Assembly (NCBI RefSeq): GCF_000341185.1
Contig: NZ_ANBH01000240.1
Location: forward strand, 5,274-38,463
Length of the DNA: 33,190 nt
Direction of reading: 5' to 3'
From: Nocardiopsis chromatogenes YIM 90109
GTDB lineage: Bacteria; Actinomycetota; Actinomycetes; Streptosporangiales; Streptosporangiaceae
Position 1 is the stretch's first letter; every line of letters starts with the position of its first letter. Below are positions 7,265 through 14,822 of this stretch, in pieces. The notes under the pieces are model-generated. The model was not told the DNA's origin. It was given only the letters and a program-made list of their open reading frames with translations, and made no database searches. The position numbers and the translations under genes were made by a program.

Positions 7265-7295
7265 TAATGTTGGTAGTTGCAAATGATTCGCAACT
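7265..7295 (+). promoter_or_regulatory. Promoter overlapped by a Fur-superfamily (Nur/Zur-like) operator
   Basis: TAATGT at 7265-7270 is a good -10. At 7275-7295 lies a 21-base palindrome with only two mismatched pairs around its centre, whose core reads TTGCAA-N5-TCGCAA (7277-7293). This fits the Nur (nickel) box of Streptomyces as I recall it, TTGCAA-N5-TTGCAA, with one mismatch. The centre TGCAAATGATTCGCA also fits Zur boxes of the type TGAAAATGATTTTCA at 12 of 15 positions. It covers the expected transcription start near 7277, so a metal-loaded repressor would shut the operon. Seen: palindrome and spacing. Inferred: the regulator and metal. Confidence 0.72.
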
Positions 7296-7306
7296 AGTGG
7301 GGAACA

Positions 7307-8860
7307 ATGATCCGCTCGCGTTCTCTTGCCGCCGTCGGCGCGGCCGTGGCCCTCATCGCCGCGGGATGCTCCGCGCAGGGCGGCGCCGACGACGGCGACA
7401 CGCTCACCTACGCCCTGGGCGACGAGCCCGACGCGTTCAACCCGGCCCTCGTCGACGAGCACCTGGACCCGGTCACCGAGATGGTCTTCCGCGGCCTGAC
7501 CGCCCACGACGCCGACAACGAGGTCGTCCCGGCGCTGGCCGAGAGCTGGGAGATCAGCGACGACGAGCGGACCTACACCTTCTCCCTGCGCGACGGGGTC
7601 ACCTGGCACGACGGCGAGCCCTTCACCGCCGCCGACGTGGTGTTCACCATCGAGGCGGTGCGCGACGGCGACCTGCCCACCAGCAACAAGTACGCCGACG
7701 TCGAGGACGTGCGGGCCGAGGGCGGGGACACCGTGGTGGTGGAGCTCAGCGAGCCCGCCCCGGCGCTGCTGGACAACCTGTCCAACGGCATCCTCCCCGA
7801 GCACCTGCTCGCCGATAAGGGCATCGACGACCCCGGCTTCGGGGAGAACCCGGTCGGCACCGGCCCGTTCGAGCTCGACGAGTGGAAGCACGGCGAGTAC
7901 GCGACCCTGAGCGCCTTCGACGGCTTCTACGGGGGCGCACCCGGCCTGGACGGCGTCACCATCGCCTACGTCCCCGACGCGGCCGCCCGGCTCATCCGCC
8001 TGCAGAACGGCGAGGTCGACGCCGCCTACCTGGAGCCCAGCCAGGCCGACGGCTTCGACGTGGACGGCTACCGGGCCGAGCGCTTCCCCACCGCCGACTA
8101 CCGGGGGATCCTCTTCAACATGGCGGACGACCGGTTCGCCGACCCCGGGCCGCGCACCGCCATGAACTACGCGGTCGACCGGGACGCGGTCATCGACAGC
8201 GTCCTGCACGGCTTCGGCTCCCCGGCCGACGGCCCCCTGGACAAGAGCGGCTACGACAGCGACGCCGCCGAGTACTCCTTCGACCCCGGCCGGGTGGAGG
8301 AGATCATGGAGGACGACGGCTATGAGCTCAACGGCGACGGCGTCTGGGAGAAGGACGGCGAGCCCTACGCCTTCGACCTGACCACCTTCGCCGAGGACGG
8401 CGTGCGCGCCTCCATGATCGAGGTCCTCGCCACCCAGCTGCGCGAGCAGGGCTTCGACGTCACCGCCGACCCGCAGCCGCGCGACGCCGTCACGTGGGAC
8501 GAGCTGGACGCCTTCCTCATCGGCTGGGGCACCCCCTACGACCCGGACACCTCCCTCTTCGGACCCTTCCACTCCAGCGAGGCCCTGGCCGAGGGCGGCT
8601 CCAACTACGGGAGCTACGCCGACGACGACGCCGACGCAGCCCTGGAGGCCGGGCGGAGCACCAACGACGAGGACGAGCGCGCGGACGCCTACGCCGACTT
8701 CCAGGAGGCGATCGCCGAGGACCCGCCCTACGTCTTCGTCTCCTACCTGGACGCCGTGAACGCCGTGCCCGAGAACCTGGAGGGCCCGAAGGAGCGCACG
8801 CTGGCCCACCACGGCTACGGCTTCTTCTGGAACGCGGAGGAGTGGAGCTACTTTTCCTGA
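7307..8860 (+). CDS. ABC transporter substrate-binding lipoprotein, family 5 (nickel/peptide type)
   Basis: Extracellular binding protein of a five-gene importer. The 517-residue product has a signal peptide with lipobox IAAGC (Cys21) and the family 5 signature: VPALAESWEISDDERTYTF, then LRDGVTWHDGEPFTAADVVF, and further on NPVGTGPFELDEW. Family 5 proteins bind peptides, nickel chelates or other metallophores. The operator in front argues for a metal (nickel or zinc) or metal-chelate substrate rather than nutritional peptides. The C-terminal half is rich in Asp and Glu. Start at ATG 7307 with GGGGAA just upstream. A nine-base-pair hairpin after the stop may dampen read-through so that the binding protein is made in excess of the membrane parts. 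Confidence 0.9.
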   Translation: MIRSRSLAAVGAAVALIAAGCSAQGGADDGDTLTYALGDEPDAFNPALVDEHLDPVTEMVFRGLTAHDADNEVVPALAESWEISDDERTYTFSLRDGVTWHDGEPFTAADVVFTIEAVRDGDLPTSNKYADVEDVRAEGGDTVVVELSEPAPALLDNLSNGILPEHLLADKGIDDPGFGENPVGTGPFELDEWKHGEYATLSAFDGFYGGAPGLDGVTIAYVPDAAARLIRLQNGEVDAAYLEPSQADGFDVDGYRAERFPTADYRGILFNMADDRFADPGPRTAMNYAVDRDAVIDSVLHGFGSPADGPLDKSGYDSDAAEYSFDPGRVEEIMEDDGYELNGDGVWEKDGEPYAFDLTTFAEDGVRASMIEVLATQLREQGFDVTADPQPRDAVTWDELDAFLIGWGTPYDPDTSLFGPFHSSEALAEGGSNYGSYADDDADAALEAGRSTNDEDERADAYADFQEAIAEDPPYVFVSYLDAVNAVPENLEGPKERTLAHHGYGFFWNAEEWSYFS

Positions 8861-8870
8861 GGCCCGTCGG

Positions 8871-8897
8871 CGGAGGGCCCCTGACGGAGGCCCTCCG
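8871..8897 (+). terminator. Partial-terminator hairpin inside the importer operon
   Basis: CGGAGGGCC (8871-8879) pairs with GGCCCTCCG (8889-8897) around a nine-base loop, 10 bases after the binding-protein stop. Position after the first gene of an ABC operon suggests attenuation or 3'-end protection of its mRNA. Confidence 0.5.
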
Positions 8898-8970
8898 ACC
8901 GGGGCCCGCCGAGACCGCCCGGGGCCGGGGCGCCCGGCACGAGTGAGAGGAGACCGCCGTCACCGGATTC

Positions 8971-9936
8971 GTGCTCCGCAGGGCGGGCACGGCGCTGGCC
9001 GTGCTCGCCGCCCTGTCGGTGTTCTGCTTCCTCATGCTCGACCTGGCCCCCGGCGACCCCGCGCGGTCGGTGCTGGAGGCCCGGTCCGGCGGGCGGCCCG
9101 TGCCCGACGCCGACGTGGCGGCGGCGCGCGCCGCCATGGGCCTGGACGCCCCGCTCCCGGTCCGGTACGCCGACTGGCTCGGCGGGGTCGTCACCGGCGA
9201 CCTCGGCTCCTCGTACATGACCGGGCGCCCGGTCGCCGACCAGGTGGCCGACGCCCTGCCGTGGACCCTCCTGCTGGCCGCCGCCGCCACCGTGTTCAGC
9301 CTGGCCGGGGCCGTGGCCCTGGGGCTGGCCGCCGGGCTGGCCCGGTCGGAGGCGGTGCGCCGGGGCATCGGGCTCGCGGTCTTCGCCCTCGGGGGCCTCC
9401 CCGGCTTCGTGGCCGCCCTGCTGCTGCTGTTCGCGGGCTCGGTGTGGCTGGGCTGGTTCCCCTCGGGCGGCATCGGGCGCCCCGGGCAGCCGCCCGACGC
9501 CGCGACCGTCGCGGTGTCGGTGGTGCTTCCGGCGCTCGCCCTGACCCTGGGCCACCACTTCGGCGTCTACGTGCGCCTGGTGGAGACCGGGGTGCGCCGG
9601 GTCCGCTCGTCCCCGCACGTGGCGGCGGCGCACGCGCGGGGGCTGCCCCCGGGCGCGGTGCGCCTGCGGCACGTACTGAAGCCGGGGCTGGTGCCGTTCG
9701 CGGCGCGCTTCGGCGTCGGCGTCGCCCAACTGCTGGCGGGGGCGTACGCGGTGGAGGTGGTGTTCGCGTGGCCGGGCATGGGGCGGCTGGCCCTGGAGGC
9801 GGCGCAGACGCAGGACTACCCGGTGCTGCTGGCGGTCGTCCTGATCACCGGAGCGATCGTGGTGGCGGCCAACCTGGCGGCCGACATCGCCGCCGCCCGC
9901 CTCGACCCGCGGGTCCGACTCGTCAGGGAGGCATGA
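8971..9936 (+). CDS. ABC transporter permease, NikB/DppB type
   Basis: First of two membrane subunits of the importer. About six membrane helices: one near the N-terminus (TALAVLAALSVFCFLML), the DLAPGDPA motif after it, and a binding-protein-dependent transport domain with GLPPGAVRLRHVLKPGLVPF as the EAA-type loop contacting the ATPases. Called from GTG 8971 (321 residues), but the ribosome site is odd. AGAGGAGA at 8946-8953 is ideally spaced for the in-frame codon GTC at 8959, and counting from there gives the start Val-Thr-Gly-Phe-Val-Leu-Arg-Arg, like many homologues that begin MTGF or MTRF. Either initiation uses GTC, or the base is a variant of GTG, or the GTG 12 bases downstream is used with poor spacing. 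Confidence 0.9.
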   Translation: MLRRAGTALAVLAALSVFCFLMLDLAPGDPARSVLEARSGGRPVPDADVAAARAAMGLDAPLPVRYADWLGGVVTGDLGSSYMTGRPVADQVADALPWTLLLAAAATVFSLAGAVALGLAAGLARSEAVRRGIGLAVFALGGLPGFVAALLLLFAGSVWLGWFPSGGIGRPGQPPDAATVAVSVVLPALALTLGHHFGVYVRLVETGVRRVRSSPHVAAAHARGLPPGAVRLRHVLKPGLVPFAARFGVGVAQLLAGAYAVEVVFAWPGMGRLALEAAQTQDYPVLLAVVLITGAIVVAANLAADIAAARLDPRVRLVREA

Positions 9937-9937
9937 C

Positions 9938-10822
9938 ATGGGCGGAACCACCGCCCCGCTCGCCCCGCGGGCCGCCACCCCCGCCGCGCTCCTCGCCCCC
10001 CGGGCGCGGGGGCGCGGCGGGCTCACCGCCGGGCTCGCGTTCCTGGCGGCCATGGTGCTCGCCGCCGCGCTCGCCCCCCTCCTGGCCGGGCACGACCCGC
10101 TCGCCACCGACACCTCCGCCACCGGCCTGCCCCCGGGCTCCCCCGGCCACCCGCTCGGCACCGACCAGCTCGGCCGGGACCTGCTCTCCCGCATGCTGTA
10201 CGGCGCCCGCTACTCGCTGCTCGTCGGCGCGGCCGCCGCCGTCCTGACCGTCGCCGCCGGGACCGCCCTCGGCGCCGCCGCGGCGCTCGCCCCCCGCTGG
10301 CTGGACGCCCTGGTCACCCGCACCGCCGACGCCCTCCTGGCGCTGCCGATGATCCTGGTCGCCCTCACCCTGGCCGCCGTCGCCGGGCCGTCCCCGGCCA
10401 CCGTCGTGCTGGCGATCGCCGCCACCGGCTGGATGCCGGTCGCCCTCATCGCCCGGGCCGAGGTCCGGGCGCTGCGCGAGCGGCCCTTCGTGCGCGCCGC
10501 CCGCTCCCTCGGGCACTCGCGCACCCGGATCCTGCTGCGGCACCTGGTGCCCAACGCCCTGCCGCCGATCTCCGCCGTCGCCGCCTTCGAGGTCGGCCAC
10601 GCCATCCTGACCGAGTCCACGCTCAGCTTCCTCGGACTCGGCATCCCGCCGAACATCCCGAGCTGGGGGAACATGCTCACCGACGCGCGCGCCCTGCTGC
10701 TCACCGGCCAGTGGTACACGGTCGCCCTCCCGGCCGGGGCCATCGTGGCCGCCATCATCGCCGTGAACGCCGTCTCCACCGGGCTGGAGCGCCCCGGCGC
10801 CGGGGAGGGGAGGACGTGGTGA
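9938..10822 (+). CDS. ABC transporter permease, NikC/DppC type
   Basis: Second membrane subunit, 294 residues, with an Ala/Pro/Arg-rich N-terminus of about 25 residues and then about six helices. The motif GTDQLGRDLLSRMLYGARYSL, the EAA loop ARSLGHSRTRILLRHLVPNALPP and the C-terminal TLSFLGLGIPPNIPSWGNML are those of NikC/DppC permeases. It starts one base after the stop of the preceding permease and ends overlapping the start of the next ATPase gene, so translation is coupled through the operon. Confidence 0.93.
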   Translation: MGGTTAPLAPRAATPAALLAPRARGRGGLTAGLAFLAAMVLAAALAPLLAGHDPLATDTSATGLPPGSPGHPLGTDQLGRDLLSRMLYGARYSLLVGAAAAVLTVAAGTALGAAAALAPRWLDALVTRTADALLALPMILVALTLAAVAGPSPATVVLAIAATGWMPVALIARAEVRALRERPFVRAARSLGHSRTRILLRHLVPNALPPISAVAAFEVGHAILTESTLSFLGLGIPPNIPSWGNMLTDARALLLTGQWYTVALPAGAIVAAIIAVNAVSTGLERPGAGEGRTW

Positions 10823-11736
10823 ACGCCCCGGACACCGCCGCCCCGAACACCGGCGCCCCGGACCCGGGGGCCGCCCCCGTCCTGGACGTCTCCGGCCTGC
10901 GGGTGGAGGTCGGCGGCCGCCGCGTCGTCGACTGCCTCGACCTGGTGCTGCGCGCCGGGGAGGCGACCGCCCTGGTGGGGCGCAGCGGCAGCGGCAAGAG
11001 CCTGACCGCGCGCGCCCTGGCGGGCCTGCTCCCCGAGGGCGCCGCGCGCTCCGGGAGCGCCCGGTTCACCTCCGGCGACGGCGCCGGCGCCGACCTGCTG
11101 TCCCTGCCGCCGGGCCGGATGCGCGCCCTGCGCGGCCCGGGCATCGGCTACGCCTTCCAGGAGGCGCAGGCCAGCCTCAACCCGACGGTCCCCGTCGGCG
11201 CGCACCTTCAGGAGACACTGAAAGCGCACGGCGTGGCGCGGGACCGGCGGCGGGCACGGGGCCTGGCCGCCCTGCGCGGCGCCGGGCTGGAGGCCCCCGA
11301 ACGCCTGTGGCGGGCCTACCCCTTCGAGCTGTCCGGCGGGCAGGCGCAGCGGGTGGCCCTCGCCCTGGCCTGCGTGCTGGACCCCCGGCTGCTCATCGCC
11401 GACGAGATCACCTCGGCCCTCGACCCGCTCACCCAGGCCGGAGTCCTGGACACGCTGCGCGCCCGTACCGCGGCGGGCGGGTCCCTGCTGCTGATCACCC
11501 ACGACCTGGCGGTCGCCGCGCGCTGGGCCGACCGGGTCGCGGTGCTCGACGGCGGCCGCATCGCCGAGTCCGGCCCCGCGGAGGAGGTGCTGCGCTCCCC
11601 GCGGCACCCCTTCACCCGGGAGCTGGTCCGCGCCGCGGAGCCCGGCGGACGCGTCGGGGCCCACCCCGCCTCCGCCGGGTCGGCGCCCGGTGCGCCCGCC
11701 GCAGCGGCCGCCCGGACGGCCGGAGGCGCCCGGTGA
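10819..11736 (+). CDS. ABC transporter ATPase, NikD/DppD type
   Basis: First nucleotide-binding subunit. Walker A GRSGSGKS near residues 54-61, Q-loop AFQEAQASL, signature LSGGQAQRVAL, Walker B LLIADEITSALD and H-loop THDLAV are all intact. 305 residues including a Pro/Ala-rich N-terminal lead of about 20 residues. The last 40 residues are Ala/Gly/Pro-rich after HPFTRELV, where longer peptide-importer ATPases have their oligopeptide C-terminal domain. Of two adjacent GTG codons I take the second (10819), which overlaps the previous stop as GTGA and has GAGG six bases upstream. Confidence 0.92.
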   Translation: MNAPDTAAPNTGAPDPGAAPVLDVSGLRVEVGGRRVVDCLDLVLRAGEATALVGRSGSGKSLTARALAGLLPEGAARSGSARFTSGDGAGADLLSLPPGRMRALRGPGIGYAFQEAQASLNPTVPVGAHLQETLKAHGVARDRRRARGLAALRGAGLEAPERLWRAYPFELSGGQAQRVALALACVLDPRLLIADEITSALDPLTQAGVLDTLRARTAAGGSLLLITHDLAVAARWADRVAVLDGGRIAESGPAEEVLRSPRHPFTRELVRAAEPGGRVGAHPASAGSAPGAPAAAAARTAGGAR

Positions 11737-12488
11737 GCGCCGCGATCGACCTGTCGGGGGTCGTACGCCGCCTCGGCGGCCGCCGACGCCGTGTCGAGGC
11801 GCTGAGCGGCGTCAACCTCGTTGTCGCCGAAGGGGAGGCGGTGGCCGTCGTCGGCCCCAGCGGCTCGGGCAAGTCGACCCTGGTGGGGGTGGCCGGGCTG
11901 CTCGACCGCCCGCAGGAGGGGCGGGTGGGCGCCTTCGGCGCGCCCGACGTCTGGGCCCTGCCCGACCGGGAGCGGCGCGCGCTGCGCCGCCGCTTCGGCT
12001 GGGTGCCCCAGGACGCGCTCAGCTCCTTCGACCCCCGCCACACCGCGGGCAGGGCGGTCGCCGACGCCCTCCCCTCCGGGACCGGGCGGCGGGAGGCCGC
12101 CGCCCGCGTCGCCGGGCTGCTGGAGCGGGTCGGCCTGGACCCCGCCGTCGCCGGGCGCCGCCCCACCGCGCTGTCCGGCGGCGAGCGGCAGCGGGTGGCC
12201 CTGGCCCGCGCGCTGGCGGTGCGCCCGTCGGTGCTGCTGGCCGACGAGCCCACGAGCGGCCTGGACGTGCTGGCCCAGGAGCGGGTCCTGGACCTGCTGG
12301 AGGCCGAGGCGCGCGGCCGGACCCTGGTCATGGTCACCCACGACCTGCGGGTGGCGCGGCGCATGGCCGACCGGATGGTGGTGCTGGAGGGCGGGCGGCC
12401 GGTGGCCGACGTGCCCGCCTCCATCGGCCTGGAGGAGGCCGAACGGCGCGCCCCGGTCCTGGCGGGGATGATGGCGGCGACGCCTTAG
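11733..12488 (+). CDS. ABC transporter ATPase, NikE/DppF type
   Basis: Second nucleotide-binding subunit, 251 residues: Walker A GPSGSGKST, Q-loop WVPQDALSSFDP, signature LSGGERQRVAL, Walker B VLLADEPTSGLD and H-loop THDLRV. It is short, without the extra C-terminal domain of peptide importers, as in NikE-like subunits; this mildly favours a metal substrate. Start GTG 11733 overlaps the previous stop (GTGA); longer readings run back through the preceding gene in another frame and are artefacts. Last gene of the operon, followed by two strong hairpins. Confidence 0.92.
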   Translation: MSAAIDLSGVVRRLGGRRRRVEALSGVNLVVAEGEAVAVVGPSGSGKSTLVGVAGLLDRPQEGRVGAFGAPDVWALPDRERRALRRRFGWVPQDALSSFDPRHTAGRAVADALPSGTGRREAAARVAGLLERVGLDPAVAGRRPTALSGGERQRVALARALAVRPSVLLADEPTSGLDVLAQERVLDLLEAEARGRTLVMVTHDLRVARRMADRMVVLEGGRPVADVPASIGLEEAERRAPVLAGMMAATP

Positions 12489-12521
12489 GGGGTGTCGCGG
12501 AGCGGCCGGTCCGAACGCGGA

Positions 12522-12582
12522 AGCGGGCCGCCGTGGTGGCGGCCCGCTACGCGCCTGCCGGGGAGGCCGTGGGCCTCCCCGG
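12522..12582 (+). terminator. Two tandem terminator hairpins between the importer operon and bldC
   Basis: First hairpin: 11-base perfect stem 12522-12532 with 12538-12548, five-base loop. Second: 11-base perfect stem 12558-12568 with 12572-12582, three-base loop. They sit between converging genes and can act in both directions. No T-tract follows on either strand. Confidence 0.75.
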
Positions 12583-12624
12583 GGACTGGCTTACTCCCCC
12601 CGGATGCGGCACGAGCCGGGGAGA

Positions 12625-12828
12625 TCACTCCGAGCGCTGGCTGGGGATCCCGGCCAGAAGCGCCCGTACTTCCGTCTCGCGGTAGCGACGGTGGCCGCCC
12701 AGCGTCCGAATCGAGGTCAGCTTGCCGGCCTTGGCCCAGCGCGTGACGGTCTTGGGGTCCACGCGGAACATGGTGGCGACCTCGGCAGGGGTCAACAGGG
12801 GCTCCGCCTCGGGCGTGCGAGTTGACAT
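12625..12828 (-). CDS. bldC: BldC developmental regulator
   Basis: Small MerR-type winged-helix protein of 67 residues, nearly identical to Streptomyces BldC as I remember it: LLTPAEVATMFRVDPKTVTR (helix-turn-helix) followed by GHRRYRETEVRALLAGIP (wing). BldC lacks the coiled coil of true MerR proteins and binds as head-to-tail oligomers on direct repeats. In Streptomyces it holds back premature entry into development and antibiotic production, and its genes' control involves BldD. Start ATG 12828 with GGAGGAG about 12 bases upstream. The upstream region is the most AT-rich part of the window and carries a BldD-type box and an inverted repeat. Confidence 0.96.
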   Translation of the reverse strand: MSTRTPEAEPLLTPAEVATMFRVDPKTVTRWAKAGKLTSIRTLGGHRRYRETEVRALLAGIPSQRSE

Positions 12829-12897
12829 GTGTACGGCCTCTCCTCCTGGATCTGTGTGCCGATCCTGAGCCTTAATCCTGGCACTTGGCCCGGATGT

Positions 12898-12925
12898 CCA
12901 ATATTGCCCTCTAGGTCTATATTGG
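12898..12925. promoter_or_regulatory. Inverted repeat in the bldC upstream region
   Basis: CCAATAT (12898-12904) and ATATTGG (12919-12925) are perfect seven-base arms separated by 14 bases, 70-97 bases upstream of the bldC ATG. AT-rich and unlike the surroundings; likely a regulator or promoter site, identity unknown. Confidence 0.45.
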
Positions 12926-13002
12926 CATCACCCGAGGTGATTGCACAGCCACTTAACGCGACTTGGTCTGATGGGAGGCCCCAAAGTCGCCCAAGTGCTG
13001 CG

Positions 13003-13015
13003 TCACGCTGAGTGA
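13003..13015. promoter_or_regulatory. BldD-type box upstream of bldC
   Basis: TCACGCTGAGTGA fits the BldD consensus TNACNCWGNGTNA at every fixed position and is a near-perfect palindrome. It is 175 bases upstream of the bldC start. In Streptomyces bldC is a recorded BldD target, so the site is expected there by analogy. Confidence 0.72.
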
Positions 13016-13436
13016 TTCTAGCGACACGTTTAGTGGCATGTGGCGTATTCGGTCAAAACTTCGTTCTCCGGCCCTGTTTTTCTCGATCCGGCGGACCGAA
13101 AGTGCTACGGCGGGCCGGGCGCTAACCCCTCCGAGCCGGGCCGCCGCGGAGGATGTCCGCAGGTGGCGGCCTGGGGGCCGGGGCGGCTCGGGGGAGGGGC
13201 CGGTGACCGGTGTACAGGTCTACTCCCATCGACCGCCCCCTTGCGGCATGCCCGGATCCTCCGCGTGGCACGGGTTGCCGGTTACCGAGAGTGCGCTCGG
13301 TGACCGGTTGGACACAGTCTATGTGGTTGTCTATCGACTGGTATGCCCACTTTCGTCGGCGATGATGCCGACTTGGGAAGCTCGCCCCGGCTTGACCTGC
13401 CCTGACGTGCGAAGAAATTAGTGGCCCTGCGTGAGA

Positions 13437-13454
13437 AACCTGGTACACCAGGTT
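13437..13454. promoter_or_regulatory. 18-base palindrome of unknown role
   Basis: AACCTGGT-AC-ACCAGGTT: two perfect eight-base arms around a two-base centre, in the gene-poor stretch. The short centre favours a protein operator over an RNA hairpin. No gene clearly starts beside it. Confidence 0.4.
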
Positions 13455-13734
13455 GCCCCCGGGCGTGGCGCGGGGTCCCGGACATGAGGGAATCTCATGT
13501 TGAGGCGCTCCGGAACCGGACCAGGACCGTGCCGACACGTGACCCTCCGTTGGGGCCCCGTCGGAAAAGACAGGGGGCGGGCGTCCTCGGGGGGCGCGCA
13601 AGGGCGGGGGGAGTGCGGAGGCGGCCGGGAGAGGGGCGGGGCGGGCTCGGAGAGGCGGGCCGGGGCCCCGGCCCGCCGGACGCCTCCCAGGGCGTGTTTC
13701 TCGGATCAGGCCCTACCGCGCGCCCAGGCGCGCC

Positions 13735-14586
13735 CTAGTTGGCGTGCTCCAGGGCCTGGACCGCCTTCCAGCGCTCGGTGACGCGCTGGTACATCGCCAC
13801 CGCCAGCTCGTCCTCGCCGTTGTCCAGCCCGTTCACGGCCGCGTCGATCTCGGCCACCGACTCGTCCTCGCGCAGCGCCTCGTCGTCGAGCAGGTACACC
13901 AGGCCGCCGTAGTCCAGCTCCAGCAGCGCCTCGGGGTGGGCCACCGCCGCCAGCCAGTCCTCCAGCCGCTCGGCACCGGCCAGCGGGGCGCTGTCGCCCA
14001 CGTGCTCCTGCAGCACCCCCACCACGTGCTCCAGCCGCTCGCGGGCGCGCGCCACCTCGGTCACGTACAGCAGCACCCGCGGCGGCGCCGCGACCGAGTC
14101 CGCGCCGCGGTCCAGCATGAGGCACCGCTCCTCGGGGGCGAACGGCGCGAACCACGGCAGCGGCACCGTCCAGGTGCTCGTCAGGATGCGGGTGCGCAGC
14201 GGCTCGCCGCGCTCGCGCCAGCGGCGGAACGCCTCGTCGGCGTCCTCGCAGACGCTGTCGGGGAGATAGGCCGGGCGCAGCCGGGCCGGGGTCGCGTCGC
14301 GGAACTCGCGCAGCCCCAGCCAGGAGCGCAGCCGGGTCTGCCACGGGCAGACGTAGGTGCGCCCGCCCATCCGCCGCACGTAGGCGTCACCGCTCTCGGC
14401 CCGGGGGGCGGGCACCGGCGGCGCCGACGCCAGCCGCCGCAGGCTGTCGCGGTGCTCGGCCGCCAGCGCCTCGACCCTGCGCGGCCGGTCCGCGGATTCG
14501 GCGTACTCCTTCCAGTACGCGCGCTCTGCGCTGGGAAACGCCTCCAAGGGCTGGTATACGCGGAGATAGGCGGTGTAGGGCAGCAC
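13735..14586 (-). CDS. Conserved actinobacterial protein of unknown function
   Basis: A 283-residue soluble-looking protein that I recognise only as a conserved neighbour of DUF3073/pur genes in actinomycetes. It opens with LPYTAYLRVYQPLEAFP and has conserved-looking blocks TYVCPWQTRLRSWLGLREF, STWTVPLPWFAPF and LLYVTEVARARERLEHVV, with helical acidic segments near the C-terminus. No signal peptide, membrane helix or catalytic motif is visible. I chose GTG 14586 because homologues, as I recall, begin at LPYTAYLRV. AGGA lies seven bases upstream, but the same bases read CAGGAT six bases before the GTG, so a leaderless start is also possible. Divergent from the DUF3073 gene with a 236-base shared upstream region. 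Confidence 0.75.
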   Translation of the reverse strand: MLPYTAYLRVYQPLEAFPSAERAYWKEYAESADRPRRVEALAAEHRDSLRRLASAPPVPAPRAESGDAYVRRMGGRTYVCPWQTRLRSWLGLREFRDATPARLRPAYLPDSVCEDADEAFRRWRERGEPLRTRILTSTWTVPLPWFAPFAPEERCLMLDRGADSVAAPPRVLLYVTEVARARERLEHVVGVLQEHVGDSAPLAGAERLEDWLAAVAHPEALLELDYGGLVYLLDDEALREDESVAEIDAAVNGLDNGEDELAVAMYQRVTERWKAVQALEHAN

Positions 14587-14683
14587 GATCGCATCCTGGC
14601 ATACGACACGGCGCCGGGGCACCCGTCCCGGGGCGGCCCGTGTGCGGTATCGCTCCCGTTAGGCGTGGGCGGCGTAGGCAGGT

Positions 14684-14747
14684 CGGTTGTAAACCGGGTA
14701 CGGTTGTATCCGTACGTAAGCTGGCGCCAGTCGTCAGTGCGCTGACG
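14684..14747. promoter_or_regulatory. Repeat-rich divergent promoter region
   Basis: CGGTTGTA occurs at 14684-14691 and 14701-14708 (17-base period); the first copy is part of the inverted repeat CGGTT-GTA-AACCG (14684-14696). A second inverted repeat, CGTCAG-TGCG-CTGACG, is at 14732-14747. They lie between the unknown gene and the DUF3073 gene and probably include operators for one or both; no regulator is recognised. Confidence 0.4.
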
Positions 14748-14784
14748 GTCGTCAGCCCGGCATTGCGGTTTTGCTAGTGATCTG

Positions 14785-14800
14785 GGGTTTCGCCAAACCC
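14785..14800 (+). promoter_or_regulatory. Leader hairpin before DUF3073
   Basis: GGGTTT-CGCC-AAACCC: six-base stem and four-base loop, ending a few bases before the GAGGGGG ribosome site of the DUF3073 gene. It could influence translation or mRNA stability. Confidence 0.35.
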
Positions 14801-14822
14801 AATCGTTGAGGGGGTCGAGCCA

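Larger units (their letters stand above)
12829..13734. other. Gene-poor regulatory stretch upstream of bldC
   Basis: About 900 bases without a convincing gene. The first 250 bases are locally AT-rich for this genome and hold the bldC leader, an inverted repeat and a BldD box. The middle has an 18-base palindrome at 13437. The last 150 bases are G-rich simple sequence before the end of the next leftward gene. Open frames across 13040-13780 lack family motifs, good start sites and the codon pattern of the real genes. Confidence 0.6.

Noticed and set aside
13122-13601. Leftward open frame of 159 codons upstream of bldC
   Set aside because: No ribosome site, no family motif, and many codons ending in A or T compared with real genes in the window.
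13421-13781. Rightward open frames in the G-rich stretch
   Set aside because: Gly/Arg simple sequence with no conserved-looking block.
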